DNA of 64,000 nt from Artocarpus heterophyllus. Lineage: Eukaryota > Streptophyta > Magnoliopsida > Rosales > Moraceae. This document shows positions 10,620 to 22,598 of this stretch, piece after piece. The DNA lies in NCBI GenBank assembly GCA_025403435.1, contig CM046337.1:3355501-3419500 (forward strand), given 5' to 3'. Every line of letters starts with the position of its first letter. Position 1 is the first letter of the stretch. Position numbers and translations under genes: made by a program. Under the pieces are notes generated by a model that was given only the letters and a program-made list of their open reading frames with translations, searched no databases and had not been told where the DNA came from.

Positions 10620-11805
10620 CTTACCCTCTTTGCGTATAAATTTGAAACAACGCACCCCCATAAAACTTTCACAGTTGCCTTTCGCTTCGCCATTGTTGCA
10701 GGGGACACCACTATCACTGACGCTCTACCGCCATGGTTGCTTCCCTAGGCCGAGACTCTTCATTGTCGTTTCCTTGCAAACTCATCAATCGGGACTTGAT
10801 GGCAGTTAGTGTTCATTGCTCAACTTATGACGCTAACAAGCCTTACCGGTGGCATAGCAAATATAGTTGGACTGCTTTCTGTGGATGAGGCTGGGGCCTC
10901 CTTGATGCTTGTGGCAAGCGCTTAAGGGTAAGATCATTTTATACACAACTATTTAATTATATTTTAATTATTACTACTTTTAAGTGTGTGGATACTTGCT
11001 GTAAAATCTATGGTAGTACCAATGTTGACATGTAAATATTCAATAATGAGTTAGAATCAACATGATTGATCATGATTGTTACTAATTTTTTTAATTAGTC
11101 TAAATTGTCATGTAAAATCATATCAAATCTGTACTTTAATTTACAATCTCAAACTAGACATGAATATATGATTCTTTGAAGTTTTTCTTAATATATATAT
11201 ATATATATATTTATATATTTGGGAATGTAATTTTGTTATTTTGGACATATTTATGATTTGGTTCCATAGGAAGTATTATTAGACTAATAGTTTGTTTGGC
11301 AATGACACTCCTAAATAACTTCTCAGCTATGAATAGTATAAAGCTCTCATGTGTTACAGTAAAAAGAAAAAGTTTAAAGCTTCACATGCTATAGTAAAAA
11401 CAGTTCTAGCCATTATGTCAAACACCCTATAAAACTAAAAAGCAATATTAGGAACTAATGTTGGTTATAAGATCTAGTATCTACTTTTTATTAGCTGTGG
11501 TGCTTAGCACTCATAACACCTCAAATATTTCTAATAAATTAATACTTAAATGCAGAAAAAACCTTACATGTGGTGATTTTCTTTATTTTTCAACTAAGAA
11601 AACGTAAGAACTGGGGCCACAATAACTGCAAGGATTGTGGAACAATGCGGGCTCAGATTTGCACTATAGCATTGTGTGCCAACCTTTGGACGCCGATGGA
11701 GTAGGATGGCAAGAAGGCTCTTTGGACGTGGTCTACTCGTTTGTGGACTGTGGTGGTGAATGCCTTTTGAGTTCTATTCTTGAAAACAATTCCTCGGGAT
11801 TGTAA
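10620..11805 (+). pseudogene. Barwin/PR-4 pseudogene A
   Basis: Two exon remnants of a PR-4 gene. The exon 1 remnant encodes barwin pieces such as [15 protein letters not shown] and [12 protein letters not shown], followed by a TGA where relatives continue GP. It ends at a donor after TTAAGG at 10927. The exon 2 remnant (about 11600-11805) starts RTGATITARIVEQC, then needs a frameshift of a few lost bases to continue QPLDADGVGWQEGS and YSFVDCGG. The signal peptide and the N-terminal barwin strand (the ATYHYYNP region) are unrecognisable. Exon and intron layout matches pseudogene D at 18.2-19.2 kb, so A and D are a duplicate pair that diverged from the other PR-4 copies long ago. Confidence 0.85.
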
Positions 11806-11904
11806 AAGAACTGCCGAACCAAAATAGAGTGATCTGCTATTTATTTAATAAGCAGTTTGGTTCGTTGAGGGGTTGAATAAACATTGGAGTATTTTTCCTC
11901 CGTT

Positions 11905-12560
11905 TCACAGTTTTGTTAATTGTGGTGTATTTGGTACATAGGATCTATATCAAGTAATCTTAAACTAGCATAAAAGGATTAAATACAGAGATAATTTAAC
12001 AATAATCCTGGCCAAGAATATAGATTTGGCCAGGTAACTATATTTTCTAAACAATTGCGCTTGACGAACAAGTATTTTGCTTGTGTTGTAATTCTTTGAC
12101 TAATAATTCTCATTCAAGCTTTACATATCACAAAATTGAAGCAAAGTAGAAAATGAAATTTTTTTTACAGGCCATAAGAATAGTCTTTTTTTAAATAGCT
12201 TGATTTGTTGTATGAAGATTTATTTATCTTATTGAGTGGGAAAAAGAGGAGAAAAATAAAATGTGCTTTTTTAAAAAAATAATGACGATAGGAAAAGGGA
12301 GGACAAAAATAATGATAAAAAGCGGAGGAAATTTTTTTTAAGTCATCAGACAAGAAAATTAATCTAGTACAAAAAAAAATGACTCAAAAGTTTTGTTTAT
12401 ATAAGTAAACCTTTAACCGTAGCTGCCTCACAGGACATATTTAAGGCCTTACAATGACAAATTACCCGCTACACATCATTACACCATGGTCATATTCACC
12501 TTAGCTCTCTACCGTTTGATCAGTTGACTTCGCATGGCACAAACACTGTGAGGACGTACG
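11905..12560. repeat. Intergenic repeat R, copy 1
   Basis: Starts near GTTTCACAGTTTTGTTAATT. It runs through phrases such as AATAGATTTGGCC, AACAAGTATTTTGCTTGTG, TTGAAGCA and a GGAAAAGGGA stretch, to the CAATGACAAATTA region. Related copies lie at about 12955-13220, 13306-13830 and 20360-21200. It lies between barwin pseudogenes, has no coding capacity and is part of the duplicated flank. Confidence 0.75.
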
Positions 12561-12954
12561 GTTTGTAAGTGAAGTCTATAATGTGACTTAGTAATAATAA
12601 GGAAATAGATATTTTTTAGTAATAATAAGGAAATAGATATTTCTAATTTTTAAAATAACACTAGTTTAAAGTTAAAAGGGACTAATTTAAAGAAAACGTA
12701 TTTTCAGGAAAAAATTGAGGCCCCCTAAATTTAGGAACCCTAAGCCGTTACTTATCCTCTTTAGAGATTATGGCGCCACTGTTTTAAAGAAACATCATAG
12801 TGTTTTTAAAAGACAATATGTCTTTTTTTTTTCTTTTACAACGTTGAGTGAAATTTACAACTTTTAAAATCTAAACATCACTCTGCTTGACTTCATGTCC
12901 TTTGACCTACTAGTCCTTAGCCAGCGGTGTGGTTTTCTCTCATGAGGCTACCTT

Positions 12955-13830
12955 TGTTTCACAGTTTTTATTAGTTGTGGTGTATTTGTTACATATGATC
13001 AATATCAAATAATCTTAAACTAGCATAATAGAGTTAAATATAGGGATAATTTAATAAGCATCCTAGCCAATAAAATAGATTTGGGCAAGTAACTATATTT
13101 TCTAAACAATTTCACATGACGAACAAGCATCTTGCTTGTGTTGTAATTCTTCGACTAATAATTCTTATTCATGCTTTACATATCACAAAATTGAAGCACA
13201 ATAGAAAATAAAATTTTTTAATAGGTCATTAAAAAGTCGTTTTTGAATAGCTTGATTTATCGCACCAAGAGATTTATCTTATTAGGCGGGAACAACAAGG
13301 GGATAATTTAATAATAATCGTGGCCAATAATATAGATTTGGCCAACTATATTTTCTAAACAATTTCACATGACGAACAAGCATTTTGCTTGTATTGTAAT
13401 TCCTTGGATGATAATTCTCATTCAAGCTTTACATATCACAAAATTGAAGCACGGTACAAAATGAAATTTTTTAACAAGCCATAAAAAAAGTCTTTTTTAA
13501 ATAGCTAGATTTATTGCATTAAGAGTTATTTATCTTATTGGGTGGGAACGAAAAGAGAGAAAAATAAAAGTGCCTTTTTAAAAAAAAAATAATGACGATA
13601 GGAAAAGGGACAACAAAAATAAATTAAAAAAAGCAGAGGAAAATTTTCTTTAAGTCATTAGACAGGAGCAAAGGATGTACTAGATAAACTTATTTCCACC
13701 CATAGTTTGGCCTTTGTCCAAGACTAAAAACTTTCTAGATTGTAGACAAGAAATTTAATCTAGTACCAAAAAAAAAATCTCTCAAAAGTGTTGTTGATAT
13801 AATCTAAGTAAAGGTTAACATATGCGCTTA
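12955..13830. repeat. Intergenic repeat R, copies 2 and 3 in tandem
   Basis: Two successive partial copies: about 12955-13300, then 13306-13830. Both repeat the TATTTTCTAAACAATTTCACATGACG phrase family and the TTTACATATCACAAAATTG phrase. The third also repeats the region ending AATCTAGTAC plus an A-tract. The tandem copies explain why the A-B interval is longer than a simple intergenic spacer. Confidence 0.75.
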
Positions 13831-13930
13831 ATATTTTTTTTTATAATTGTACCACCCTTAATTCACATAACTGTCCCTCAAAAAAAAAAAGTCAAATAAT
13901 TGTGCTTAAAAAAAATTCACATAATTGCAC

Positions 13931-13937
13931 TATAAAT
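13931..13937 (+). promoter_or_regulatory. TATA box of hevein-barwin pseudogene B
   Basis: TATAAAT, 75 bp upstream of the ATG, at the same distance as in intact gene C. Confidence 0.55.
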
Positions 13938-14005
13938 TGGAAGGCAATTTTTGATGCTTCAAACCGTCTCTTGCATACAACACATTCGACGTTCACAAAG
14001 TTAAA

Positions 14006-14942
14006 ATGGGTAAGCTTTGCTATTACATGTTGGTACTATTGTGGATGGTTGTTGGTCTTAGCCGAACAAAGTGGTAGCCAAGCTTGTGGAGGCGTCGGTG
14101 GAGGTGTTGGTAGTAATGGAGTCAACGCCACTAATGTTACAGCTTATGACGTTTACTATAGCCCGGACCAATATGATTGGGACTTGTATAAGGTTGGTGT
14201 TTTTTGCAAAACTTATAACGGTAGCGCGTCATTGGCATGGCGTAGTAAATATGGATGGACTGCCTTCTGTGGCCCTGTCGGACCTCGGGGCGAAGAGGCT
14301 TGCGGCAAATGCTTGAAGGTATGGGAATAAGATATCAAACATCTGGTTTCTTCAATGTTAACAAGAATTATGTGCTAAGAGTGTGTGTGCGTGGTTTGTC
14401 TATATGCGTCAACCTCCAATCTTGACATGTACCGTTTTATAGTCATGAGGCATATATTATAGCCAAGTTGCATTAGTTGTATTTCTGTTTATTTTAATCG
14501 CCATTGGCCATACTTTCATATAACAAGTAGAAGTAAGAAGTCTAACACGATGTAGAGGTGTAACACCAAAAAATATATATATATTATTTCAAACCATGTT
14601 ATTACTCCTCTACAAAAACAAGGGTTCAATAAATGTTCTATGACGTTTCTTGAAATACGGTCAGGACTATATAATACAAAGAATAGCAGCAGATAATTTT
14701 GTGATTCAAGCATATGATAAACCAGTATAACAAATTCCATAAAATTTGCAAGAGACGAACTTGCAGTTAGGATTGTGGATACGTGCTCTAGTGCAGGCTT
14801 AGTTTTGGACTATAACACTGCCTTCAAAATATTGGACAACGACGGATCAGGAATTATAGAAGGTCATCTTATAGTCGACTACCAATTTGTTGACTGTGAC
14901 GATGACCTTATCTCCGTTCCTTCTATGGTTGCTGAACAGTAA
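14006..14942 (+). pseudogene. Hevein-barwin (class I PR-4) pseudogene B
   Basis: A sister of intact gene C, with the same promoter, exon 1, intron and exon 2 but several lesions. The ATG at 14006 opens a normal signal peptide ([13 protein letters not shown]). Two bases are missing near 14061-14064, so this frame ends within a few codons, and the mature protein is encoded in another frame. Most of the hevein domain is deleted: EQSGSQAC jumps straight into the glycine linker, removing seven of the eight hevein cysteines. The barwin part of exon 1 (14110-14318) is open, with [21 protein letters not shown] and CGKCLK. At the exon 2 boundary (about 14752-14758) roughly 25 bp including the acceptor and first codons are lost. 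Exon 2 then reads on to a stop at 14940-14942, with VDTC for the usual VDQC. A functional protein is very unlikely. Confidence 0.88.
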
Positions 14943-15830
14943 GAATACAAATTAATAAGCAGCTTGATGGTTACACATCTCTGCTACATATATAATAAGT
15001 TGTTTCAATAAACTTTCACATGCATTGTGTACGTATCTCCAGCGTTCTTGTTAAAGAACTATTATGAGTTTGTTCGTGACTTGTATATTTTGAACATTTT
15101 ATTCTATAAATAAAACATGATTACGGAGATGTATTAAGGTAACAATATTCTGATGGAATTTTTTGCGTTATCTTTCCCTCAAGCCTCTGTTCACAGTCAG
15201 ATTTTAGTGAAATGCGTGTTTAATTACTTCAAATAAAATAGACTCTAACTGTACGATTTGAGCATAAAATAGTATATACAATATAACTTACTCAATTGTT
15301 TGATCCATGTTGAGGTGTTCGTGGTCGGTTTCCGAGGTTTTTCTTTTTCTTTTTTTTTTCTTTTAAACTATCGATCAAATTAAAAATAAATTTTATTTTT
15401 AGATGGCTTAGGCACTTTGATTTTTCTTTTAAAAAAAATTAATCAAATCAAAACACTCATAAGCAGTTTAGGCAGTTTGAGTTTAAGATTAAAAAAGTTT
15501 TCAATATTTAACAATAATTATAAAAAGTCAAAAAGTTCACCATTTAAAATTTTAATACAAATCATAAACCAAATTAAAATGTCACAATAACACAAATTAA
15601 AGTCTACTAATGACCAAACTAAAGGTTAAAAGTAAAACTAAATAACTTATGACAACATGAATTAAATTTAAACTTGAATTAAAGCCTTCCAAGCTCTTTA
15701 ATTTGATTTTGTTTTTTGGATGTTCTTGACCAATACCTAGTGTTATTTCAATGCGAATAAGCAAAAGTGTAATTATAAAGTGTGAAAAGGTCTATTTTAT
15801 ATGTATAGACTAGCTACATATAGCAAGGCT
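14943..15830. other. 3' flank of B, non-coding
   Basis: The first part (to about 15300) aligns with the 3' flank of gene C (22600-23010), including the phrases CATGATTA and CTTTCCCTCAAGCCTCT. The rest is AT-rich with no gene seen. Confidence 0.6.
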
Positions 15831-16830
15831 CAATTGCTCTATCCATGTTAAATTCACTAATGTTTTAAACATTAGTTACTTACTTCTTGAAAATTAAATC
15901 TATATGACCAACAAGCACTAGTGGCCCCACAACTTCTTAGTCCTCAAGATTGACTTTCAAGTTTCCACAACTCTATGCAAGTTCATTCACTGTAGAAATA
16001 TTTACACCTTTAATCTGATCGATATATAGCTCAACCCCTGCTTTTAATATAGTTTATAGCTTCGAATAGATGATTCATCGTATGCGTTCAGGTTAGAAAG
16101 AAAAAACAAAGACGAAAATACGCATTACGCAGAGCGGCGTGAAAACAACGGAAAAAGTGCATAAAACCACGAAAAAGTAAAAAGGATAACAAGTACGACA
16201 TTATATCATATCACTTGGAACAAACGACGACAATAAGTAAAACGACGATAACATCGAAGGAAACAATATCACTTAGAGATAGGAATTTTCACATACACGT
16301 AGGAATTTTCATGACTTTTCCTCAGGCCGTTTGTTCTTTTCTTAATTAATTTTTAAGCTTTTGATGTTGGTCTGGGTCGCAAGTGAGTGGCGGACATGGG
16401 GCAGGGTTTGTACAAAGCTGGGTAGGCGGAGGTGGAGCTGGTGGCACGAGGGTGGCTCACGGCCAATGTTGAGGTGGCCAACACAGGGGCTTAGGTGGGG
16501 ATGAGGCAACAGAGTGGAGCGAAGGTGGGTTGCGGTAGTAAGCTGACAACATTGGGGGTGGTGAAATTTTGAATGGGCTCTTAGAATTTTTGTTATTTTT
16601 TATTGTTATGTATTTTTTTTTAAAAAAAAAAAAAGAGTTTTTGTTTATCACATGACATAATCAAATTTTGTTTTGGTAAGCATTAACTCTCTAAAATTTA
16701 TGATTATTATGAGACCTCTTAGGCCTTGACTTTCTAGGTCTCTAGTTAGACCTCTAAAATTAAATTTCAGGAGTTAAAAGTGACACTAATTAATATTCTT
16801 GGAGCTATTGAGGGAGATAATCCTTTGAAT
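15830..16830 (+). other. Ghost PR-4 locus: E-type promoter flank joined to E-type 3' flank
   Basis: 15830-16045 aligns with the upstream region of gene E (24640-24890) and of F (28455-28770), with shared phrases such as CAAGATTGACTTTCAAGTTT. From about 16080 to 16830 the sequence instead aligns with the region downstream of gene E (26070-27430), for example CAACATCGAAGGAAAC and GGTGGGTTGCGGTA. The 1.1 kb that in the E copy holds the promoter core, both exons and the terminator is absent. I infer a third class II gene once stood here and was deleted. Confidence 0.65.
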
Positions 16831-18020
16831 AAAATGGCTTTTGCATGTGAAAATATATAATTTTGCCTTTTAAAATTTCTTATATAAAGGACAAAGGACA
16901 ACTTGGAAAAGAACAACAGCTCAAGAAAACAACATCGGCCTTTAGGATGGCCATAACTCTGAAAATGATAATCTATTCTCTATCCTATAAACAACAGTAA
17001 GTGAAACAATCAATAAATTTAAGATAGCATATCACAAATACGACAATAAAATATAAAACAATAAACAAGATCACAATATTAAACAAAAGGTAATAAATTT
17101 ACAAACGAAAATGCATCACACATACAACAACAACAATATAGCGAAAACGACAATGTTTATGTTGCTTAGGTTACAAGGCTTCTTTAAAAGATGATTAGTT
17201 CTTTGAATTGACACACAATGTCTCTCAAACTTGATCATTTTTAGATAATCATATAAAGGCTCTGATTGATATGATTTTGTTTTATTTTATTTTAATCTGT
17301 TTCTCTGAAAAAACACATATTAATACATTCAAACAACATGAATTGAAACAAATGGAAACAAAGAAACCGACATGAGCATTAAACAACAACGACCCACTAA
17401 AAACTTAAAGGGACATACAAACAACATTAATCGGGCAGACATTATCAAATGGCATCCAAATAAAGAAACGACGATGACCCCGAAACAATATTAAACTCCT
17501 TGAAAATAGATTTGACAATGAAAACCAAAAAAGAAAACAATAATGGCCCAAAAACTGAGAACTCGTTGAAAACTATAGGAGTCAAGAAATAGTACGGACT
17601 GGTTAAATGAGAGCTACAACGCAAGACAACAACTAAAAGATGCCATGGAATTAAAAAACGACAATAAAATAACAATCACTAAAGCAACGAGAACTTCAAA
17701 ACAACAACTCACTTAAAAAGGAAGAACTTGAAAACATCATATATTTTTGTGAACTTTTAATAACCGAATTGGGGGAGAAAATAAAAGTAGGGTTTTTATT
17801 GAATTGCATAATAAAATACATCAGAAAATAATGTTTATGTAGAAAAGTAAAATAAATAAAAGGATATTCTACTCTCACTACAAATAAAGAATGATAATAA
17901 CAACTAATTAAAATCCAACAATTTTTATATTTTTTAATAGTAAATATAAGATTAGCATCGACAATTGTAATGTAGATGGTCTTAGTAAATAATTATTTCG
18001 TTAGAATTGTTTATTGGTTA
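16831..18020. repeat. Intergenic; holds block X copy 2 (17331-17512)
   Basis: AT-rich sequence without a gene. 17331-17512 repeats 5437-5625. The stretch is rich in AACAACGAC-type words. Reading frames here (for example 17445-17675 minus) have no family signature. Confidence 0.6.
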
Positions 18021-18199
18021 AGTTGACATTTTGTCAGTTTTTCCTATTAACTTTTCTCGTCGTTCGTTTTACTCTTTACCTGTTATTTCGTCATTATTAT
18101 ATGTTTCTTATTTGTCGTCGCTTTTTGGTTTTATGTCGTTTAATTTTTCTTGTCCAAACTTACACTATGTCTCAGAAGAAATTTGAAACAGCGCACCTC

Positions 18200-19157
18200 C
18201 ATAAAACTTTTATAACTGCCTTTCACTTCTCCATCGTCGCCATTGACAACACTATCACTGACGCTCTACCGCCGTGGTTGCTTCACCGTGCCGAGACTCT
18301 TCAGGTCACTTCCTTGCAAATTCATCAATTGGGAGTTGATGGCAGTCAGTGCTTATTGCTCGACTTATGACGCCGGTAAGCCTTACTGGTGGCATAGCAG
18401 ATATAGTTGGACTACTTTCTGTGGATCAGGCTATGGCTTCCGTGATGCCTGTGGCAAGTGCTTAAGAGTAAGATTATTTTATATACAACTATTTAGTAAG
18501 ATTTTTATTATTACTACTTTTAAATGTGTGGATATTTGCTGTAAAGTCTATGATTGTACCAATGTTGACATGTGGATATTTAATAATGAGTTAGAATCAA
18601 TAACATTATTCATGATTGTTATTAATTTTTTCAATTAGTCTAAACCGTAAAATCATATGAAATCTGTACTTTGATCCACAAACTCAAACCAGACATGAGA
18701 ATATGAGTCGTTGAAGTTTTTCTTTGTGTGTGTATATATTTGAGAATGTAATTTAGTTGTTTTGGACATGTTTCTCATTTTATAATTTGGTTCCGTGTAA
18801 TTAGACTAAAACTAAGAGGCAATATTAGGAAGTATGTGTGGTGGTTTGGAACACCACACACTAATGTTAGTTTTAGGATTTAGTATATACTTTTTATTTA
18901 TTATGGTATTTAGTATCGATGATGCCTTAAATATTTTTTTATAAATTAGTCTTTAAAAGCTGAAAAAAGCTTTCGTGTGGTAGTTTTCTTTGTTTTTCAG
19001 CTTAGAAAATGTAAGAACTGGGGCCGCAATAACTGCAAGGATTGTGGACCGATGCGCCAATGGATTTAGAGTAGGCATTGTGTTCCAACCTTTGGACGCT
19101 GATGGAGTTGGATGGCAGCAAGGCTCTCGTCAATTGGTCGTGGATTTGAGGCCCTAA
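18200..19157 (+). pseudogene. Barwin/PR-4 pseudogene D
   Basis: The duplicate of pseudogene A and better preserved. The exon 1 remnant (to 18467) has [30 protein letters not shown] and CGKCLR with no internal stop, and ends at an AGA/GTAAGA donor. The acceptor at 18999-19000 (TTTTTCAG) is followed by exon 2, but one extra base puts it out of frame. In the correct frame exon 2 reads RTGAAITARIVDRCANG and VFQPLDADGVGWQQGS, and then loses the conserved C-terminal FVDC motif, ending at TAA 19155-19157. There is no signal peptide or N-terminal barwin strand. VDRC replaces VDQC. The frame damage is mild, so an expressed but incomplete product cannot be excluded. Confidence 0.8.
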
Positions 19158-20360
19158 GCAAACTTTTTAAAAAGGTCTTTCAGAAGATTTTTTTTTTTAA
19201 TGAAATATTCTATATTAAAACTTAAAATTAGAAAAAAAAAAAAAAAAAAAACAACCTCTTGTATCATTCATAACAAAGCAACAAAATATGTCTAGTGAAG
19301 ACAAAGAAAAAAATAGCAACCAAAATAAAATTACATGAAAGTCAATAAACAAGTTTCCTACTGAAAAAATAAGCAAGCTCCTAAACTTAACCAACGTGGC
19401 AAACCAATGTTGAGCTTTCTTCAATCTTTCAAAAAAAAAGAAAAAAAATAAAAAAGCAATTATAAAACTTTAAGAGCAATAACTAGCACTTGTGATTTTT
19501 TTGAGAAGATATTTTTGTTGGGAGGAATTGAGAAAATAATGTTTACTAAAGATATTTGTTTTGAAGAGAAAAGTATAACAAAGAGAGATATGAGAGAAAG
19601 AAAATAACGTGTCAGACTTTCAGATTTTTTTTAATATATATATATATATATACATTTTGTTTTTACGTTTATAATTATTTTTTTTGAAGTATTTTAATAC
19701 AACATTGTAATCAAATTCAAAGGTAATCAAGTTGAAAGTTAATCAAATTGAAATTTGAAAAAAGATTTTTTAAAAAAAGAAAACGTTCAAGTCTCTTTTT
19801 TGAAGGGCGATGTTTAAGTTTCTTTTTGATTTACCCTATCATAAAATAATATCTAATTCTTTTTTAGGGGAAATCTGTTTTACTTTTCTATTTTTTTTAC
19901 TTTTTTAAGAAAGAATACATAATTGGCTTGGTTGCCTAATATATCTCAACGTGGTTCAATCCTCTAAAAAAAACCACTTAACATGTAGGCAACCAATATT
20001 TTTCTCGAGAAAGATGTTGTTGTTTAAAGGCAATAATAATTAAAAATGTATTTTTTAAATTTTAAAAATAGGACTCATTTAAAGTTAAAAAAGGACTAAT
20101 TTAAATAAAACATATTTTTTTAGAAAAAACCTTGGGCCCTCGTGAATTTGGGGGCCCAAAGCCATTGCTTAACCTCCCTAGGAGTTAAGCTATTTTAAAA
20201 AAACATCACGGTGTTTTTCTAAGGCAATATGTCTTTTTTCTTTTTCTTTTATAATGTTGGATGAAATTCACATCTTTTTAAATCCAAACTCTACTCTATA
20301 TAACTCCATGTCCTTTGACCTACCAGTCATTGGCCGGTGGTATTGTTTTCTCTCATGAGG
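19158..20360. other. AT-rich intergenic stretch
   Basis: Long A and T tracts, a short TA run near 19635-19650, and no convincing gene. The minus-strand frame 19215-19424 is low-complexity. Confidence 0.5.
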
Positions 20361-20858
20361 CTCCCTTTGTTTCATAATTTATTAATTGTGGTGTATTTAG
20401 TATAGAGGATCTATATCAAGTAATCTTAAACTAGCATAACAGAGTTAAATATAGAGAATTTAATAATAATCCTGGCCAATAACATAGATTTGGCTAAGTA
20501 ACTATATTTTCTAAAATAGATTTGGCTAAGTAACTATATTTTCTAAACAATTTTATATGAGGAACAAGCAGTTTGCTAGTGTTGTAATTCTTTCACAGAT
20601 AATTCTCATTCAAGCTTACATATCACAAAATTGAAGCACAGTAGACAATGAAATTTTTAATAGGCCATAAGAAAAGTCTTTTTTAATAGCTAGATCTATT
20701 GCACGAAGAGTTATTTTTCTTATTGGGTGTGAATGAAAAATAGGAGAAATAAAAGTGCCTTTTTTAAATAACGACGATAGGAAAAGGGACAAAAAAAAAA
20801 AAAAAAAAAAGCAGTGGAAAATTTTCTTTTAAGTCATCAGACAGAGGCATAGGATATT

Positions 20859-20897
<39 letters not shown>

Positions 20898-21200
20898 ACT
20901 GGGTATACTGGATAAGCTTATTTCCACCCATAGTTTGGCCTTATCCAAGACTAAAAATTTTATAATTTTAGACAAGAAAGTTAATCTAGTACAAAAAAAA
21001 AAAAAATCTGACTCAAAAGTTTTGTTTATATTGCCTTAATAAACCTTTATCCTAGCCGTCTTAGTGACCCTACAATGACAAATTAGCTGCCATACATCAT
21101 CACACCATCATCGTGTCCACGTTATAAGCTCCCTATACCATTTGATCAACTGACTTTTCACGTTGCAAATGTTACCCCGAGGACCATCCAACGGTCTGTA
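20360..21200. repeat. Intergenic repeat R, copy 4
   Basis: Aligns with 11905-12560 through the phrases GTGGTGTATTTAG, TTAAACTAGCATAA, TTACATATCACAAAATTG and CAATGACAAATTAG. A TA microsatellite (20862-20893) is inserted in it. It forms the upstream flank of gene C, just as copies 1-3 flank pseudogene B. Confidence 0.75.
20862..20893. repeat. (TA)n microsatellite
   Basis: About 16 TA units. Confidence 0.95.
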
Positions 21201-21326
21201 AATAAAGTCTATAGTTTCACCTAGTAACTTCTTGAGAGTCCCAAATTAAAGGTCTAACATTATTGCAACAATATGGACGCTCCATATTTTTAATAATTGT
21301 ACCCTCCATGATTCAGATAATTGTAC

Positions 21327-21333
21327 TATAAAT
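21327..21333 (+). promoter_or_regulatory. TATA box of gene C
   Basis: TATAAAT, 75 bp upstream of the ATG at 21402. It is conserved in position in sister B. Confidence 0.65.
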
Positions 21334-21401
21334 TGGAAAGCAATTTTTTATTTTTCAAACCATCTCTTGCATACAAGACATTCCACGTTCACAAAGTTAA
21401 A

Positions 21402-22598
21402 ATGGGTAGGCTTTGCTATTGCATGTTGGTACTATTGTGGCTAGCTGTCGGTGCATTAGCCGAACAATGTGGTAGCCAAGCTGGTGGAAAAACCTGCCCC
21501 AACAACCTGTGTTGCAGCAAGTATGGGTGGTGTGGCAGCACCGACGAGTACTGTTTGACCTCTAATGGGTGCCAGAGCAACTGTAAAGGTGGCGGCGGTG
21601 GAGGTGGTGGCGGCAGTGGAGCCAGCGCCACTAATGTTCGAGCTACGTATCACTACTATAACCCGGAGCAAAATCGATGGGACTTGAATGCGGTTAGTGC
21701 GTATTGCTCTACTTGGGATGCCAGCAAGCCATATGCATGGCGTAGTAAATATGGATGGACGGCTTTCTGTGGCCCTGCTGGACCTCAGGGCCAAGCCTCT
21801 TGTGGCAAATGCTTGAGGGTAAGCAAATAATTAAGACATTAAACAGCTGGTTTCTTCTTTATTCAGTTAATGCAAAGGTTAGCATGAATTGTGTGTGTGG
21901 GTGTTTTTTCTTTTCTAGACCTATCTTTTAAGACTATCTCTACATTCTTAAAGGTACATCATGGTCACAGTTTAGTTGTTGTACTCGTTGGTGTTTCTTT
22001 TTTTTTTTTGGCTAAGAAAAGTCACAGCAAGGCATAGACCGTTTTATTAACTGGGTTTGATTGTCGTTTCACGTAACAGATAGAAGTGAGAAGCATAATA
22101 TAAGTAGAGGTTTCAAAAAAAAATTAATTATTACTGACTATTTGTCACACCTCTACAACGTTGATGTTGTGTTTCTAATTTCTATATAGAAGTAGGGTCC
22201 TATCGGGAGGATCATAGACAAATTTTTAATCAACTCGCTGATAATTAGTCTTAAAAGTTTATTTATTTATCCTAAAAGTTGGATGGTTAAAATCACACAA
22301 AGAACAGCAGTAGCAGCAGATAATTTTGTGATTCAGACACATGATGAACTAGCCTAACCAATTCCATATTATATGCAAACAGGTCACTAATACGTGGACT
22401 GGCGCCCAACTTACAGTTAGGATTGTGGATCAGTGCAGTAATGGGGGCTTGGACTTGGACTACAACACTGCCTTCCGAAAATTGGACACCAATGGAAAAG
22501 GTTATGAACAAGGTCATCTTATAGTCAACTACCAATTTGTCGACTGTGGCAATGGCTTTAATGATAATCCCCTTCTTTCTATGGTTGTTCAACAATAA
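21402..22598 (+). CDS. Class I PR-4 (prohevein-like: hevein + barwin)
   Basis: Two exons: 21402-21818 and 22383-22598 (intron 564 bp, phase 0, GTAAGC...ACAG), giving 210 residues. A signal peptide of about 20 residues ([20 protein letters not shown]) precedes a hevein domain. Its eight cysteines fall at mature positions 3, 12, 17, 18, 24, 31, 37 and 41, as in hevein, with the chitin-contacting residues Ser19, Tyr21, Trp23 and Tyr30. A Gly-rich linker leads to a barwin domain with six Cys (SAYC, AFCG, CGKC, DQC, VDC). A 14-residue tail after VDCGN resembles the vacuolar propeptides of this class. The family binds chitin, several members have RNase activity, and they inhibit fungi. It is the only intact class I gene in the array and is probably wound- or pathogen-induced; that last point is known of the family, not visible here. 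Confidence 0.95.

Noticed and set aside
21416..21794. Minus-strand frames across gene C exon 1 (also across E and G)
   Set aside because: They are shadows of the conserved, GC-rich PR-4 coding exon on the other strand.
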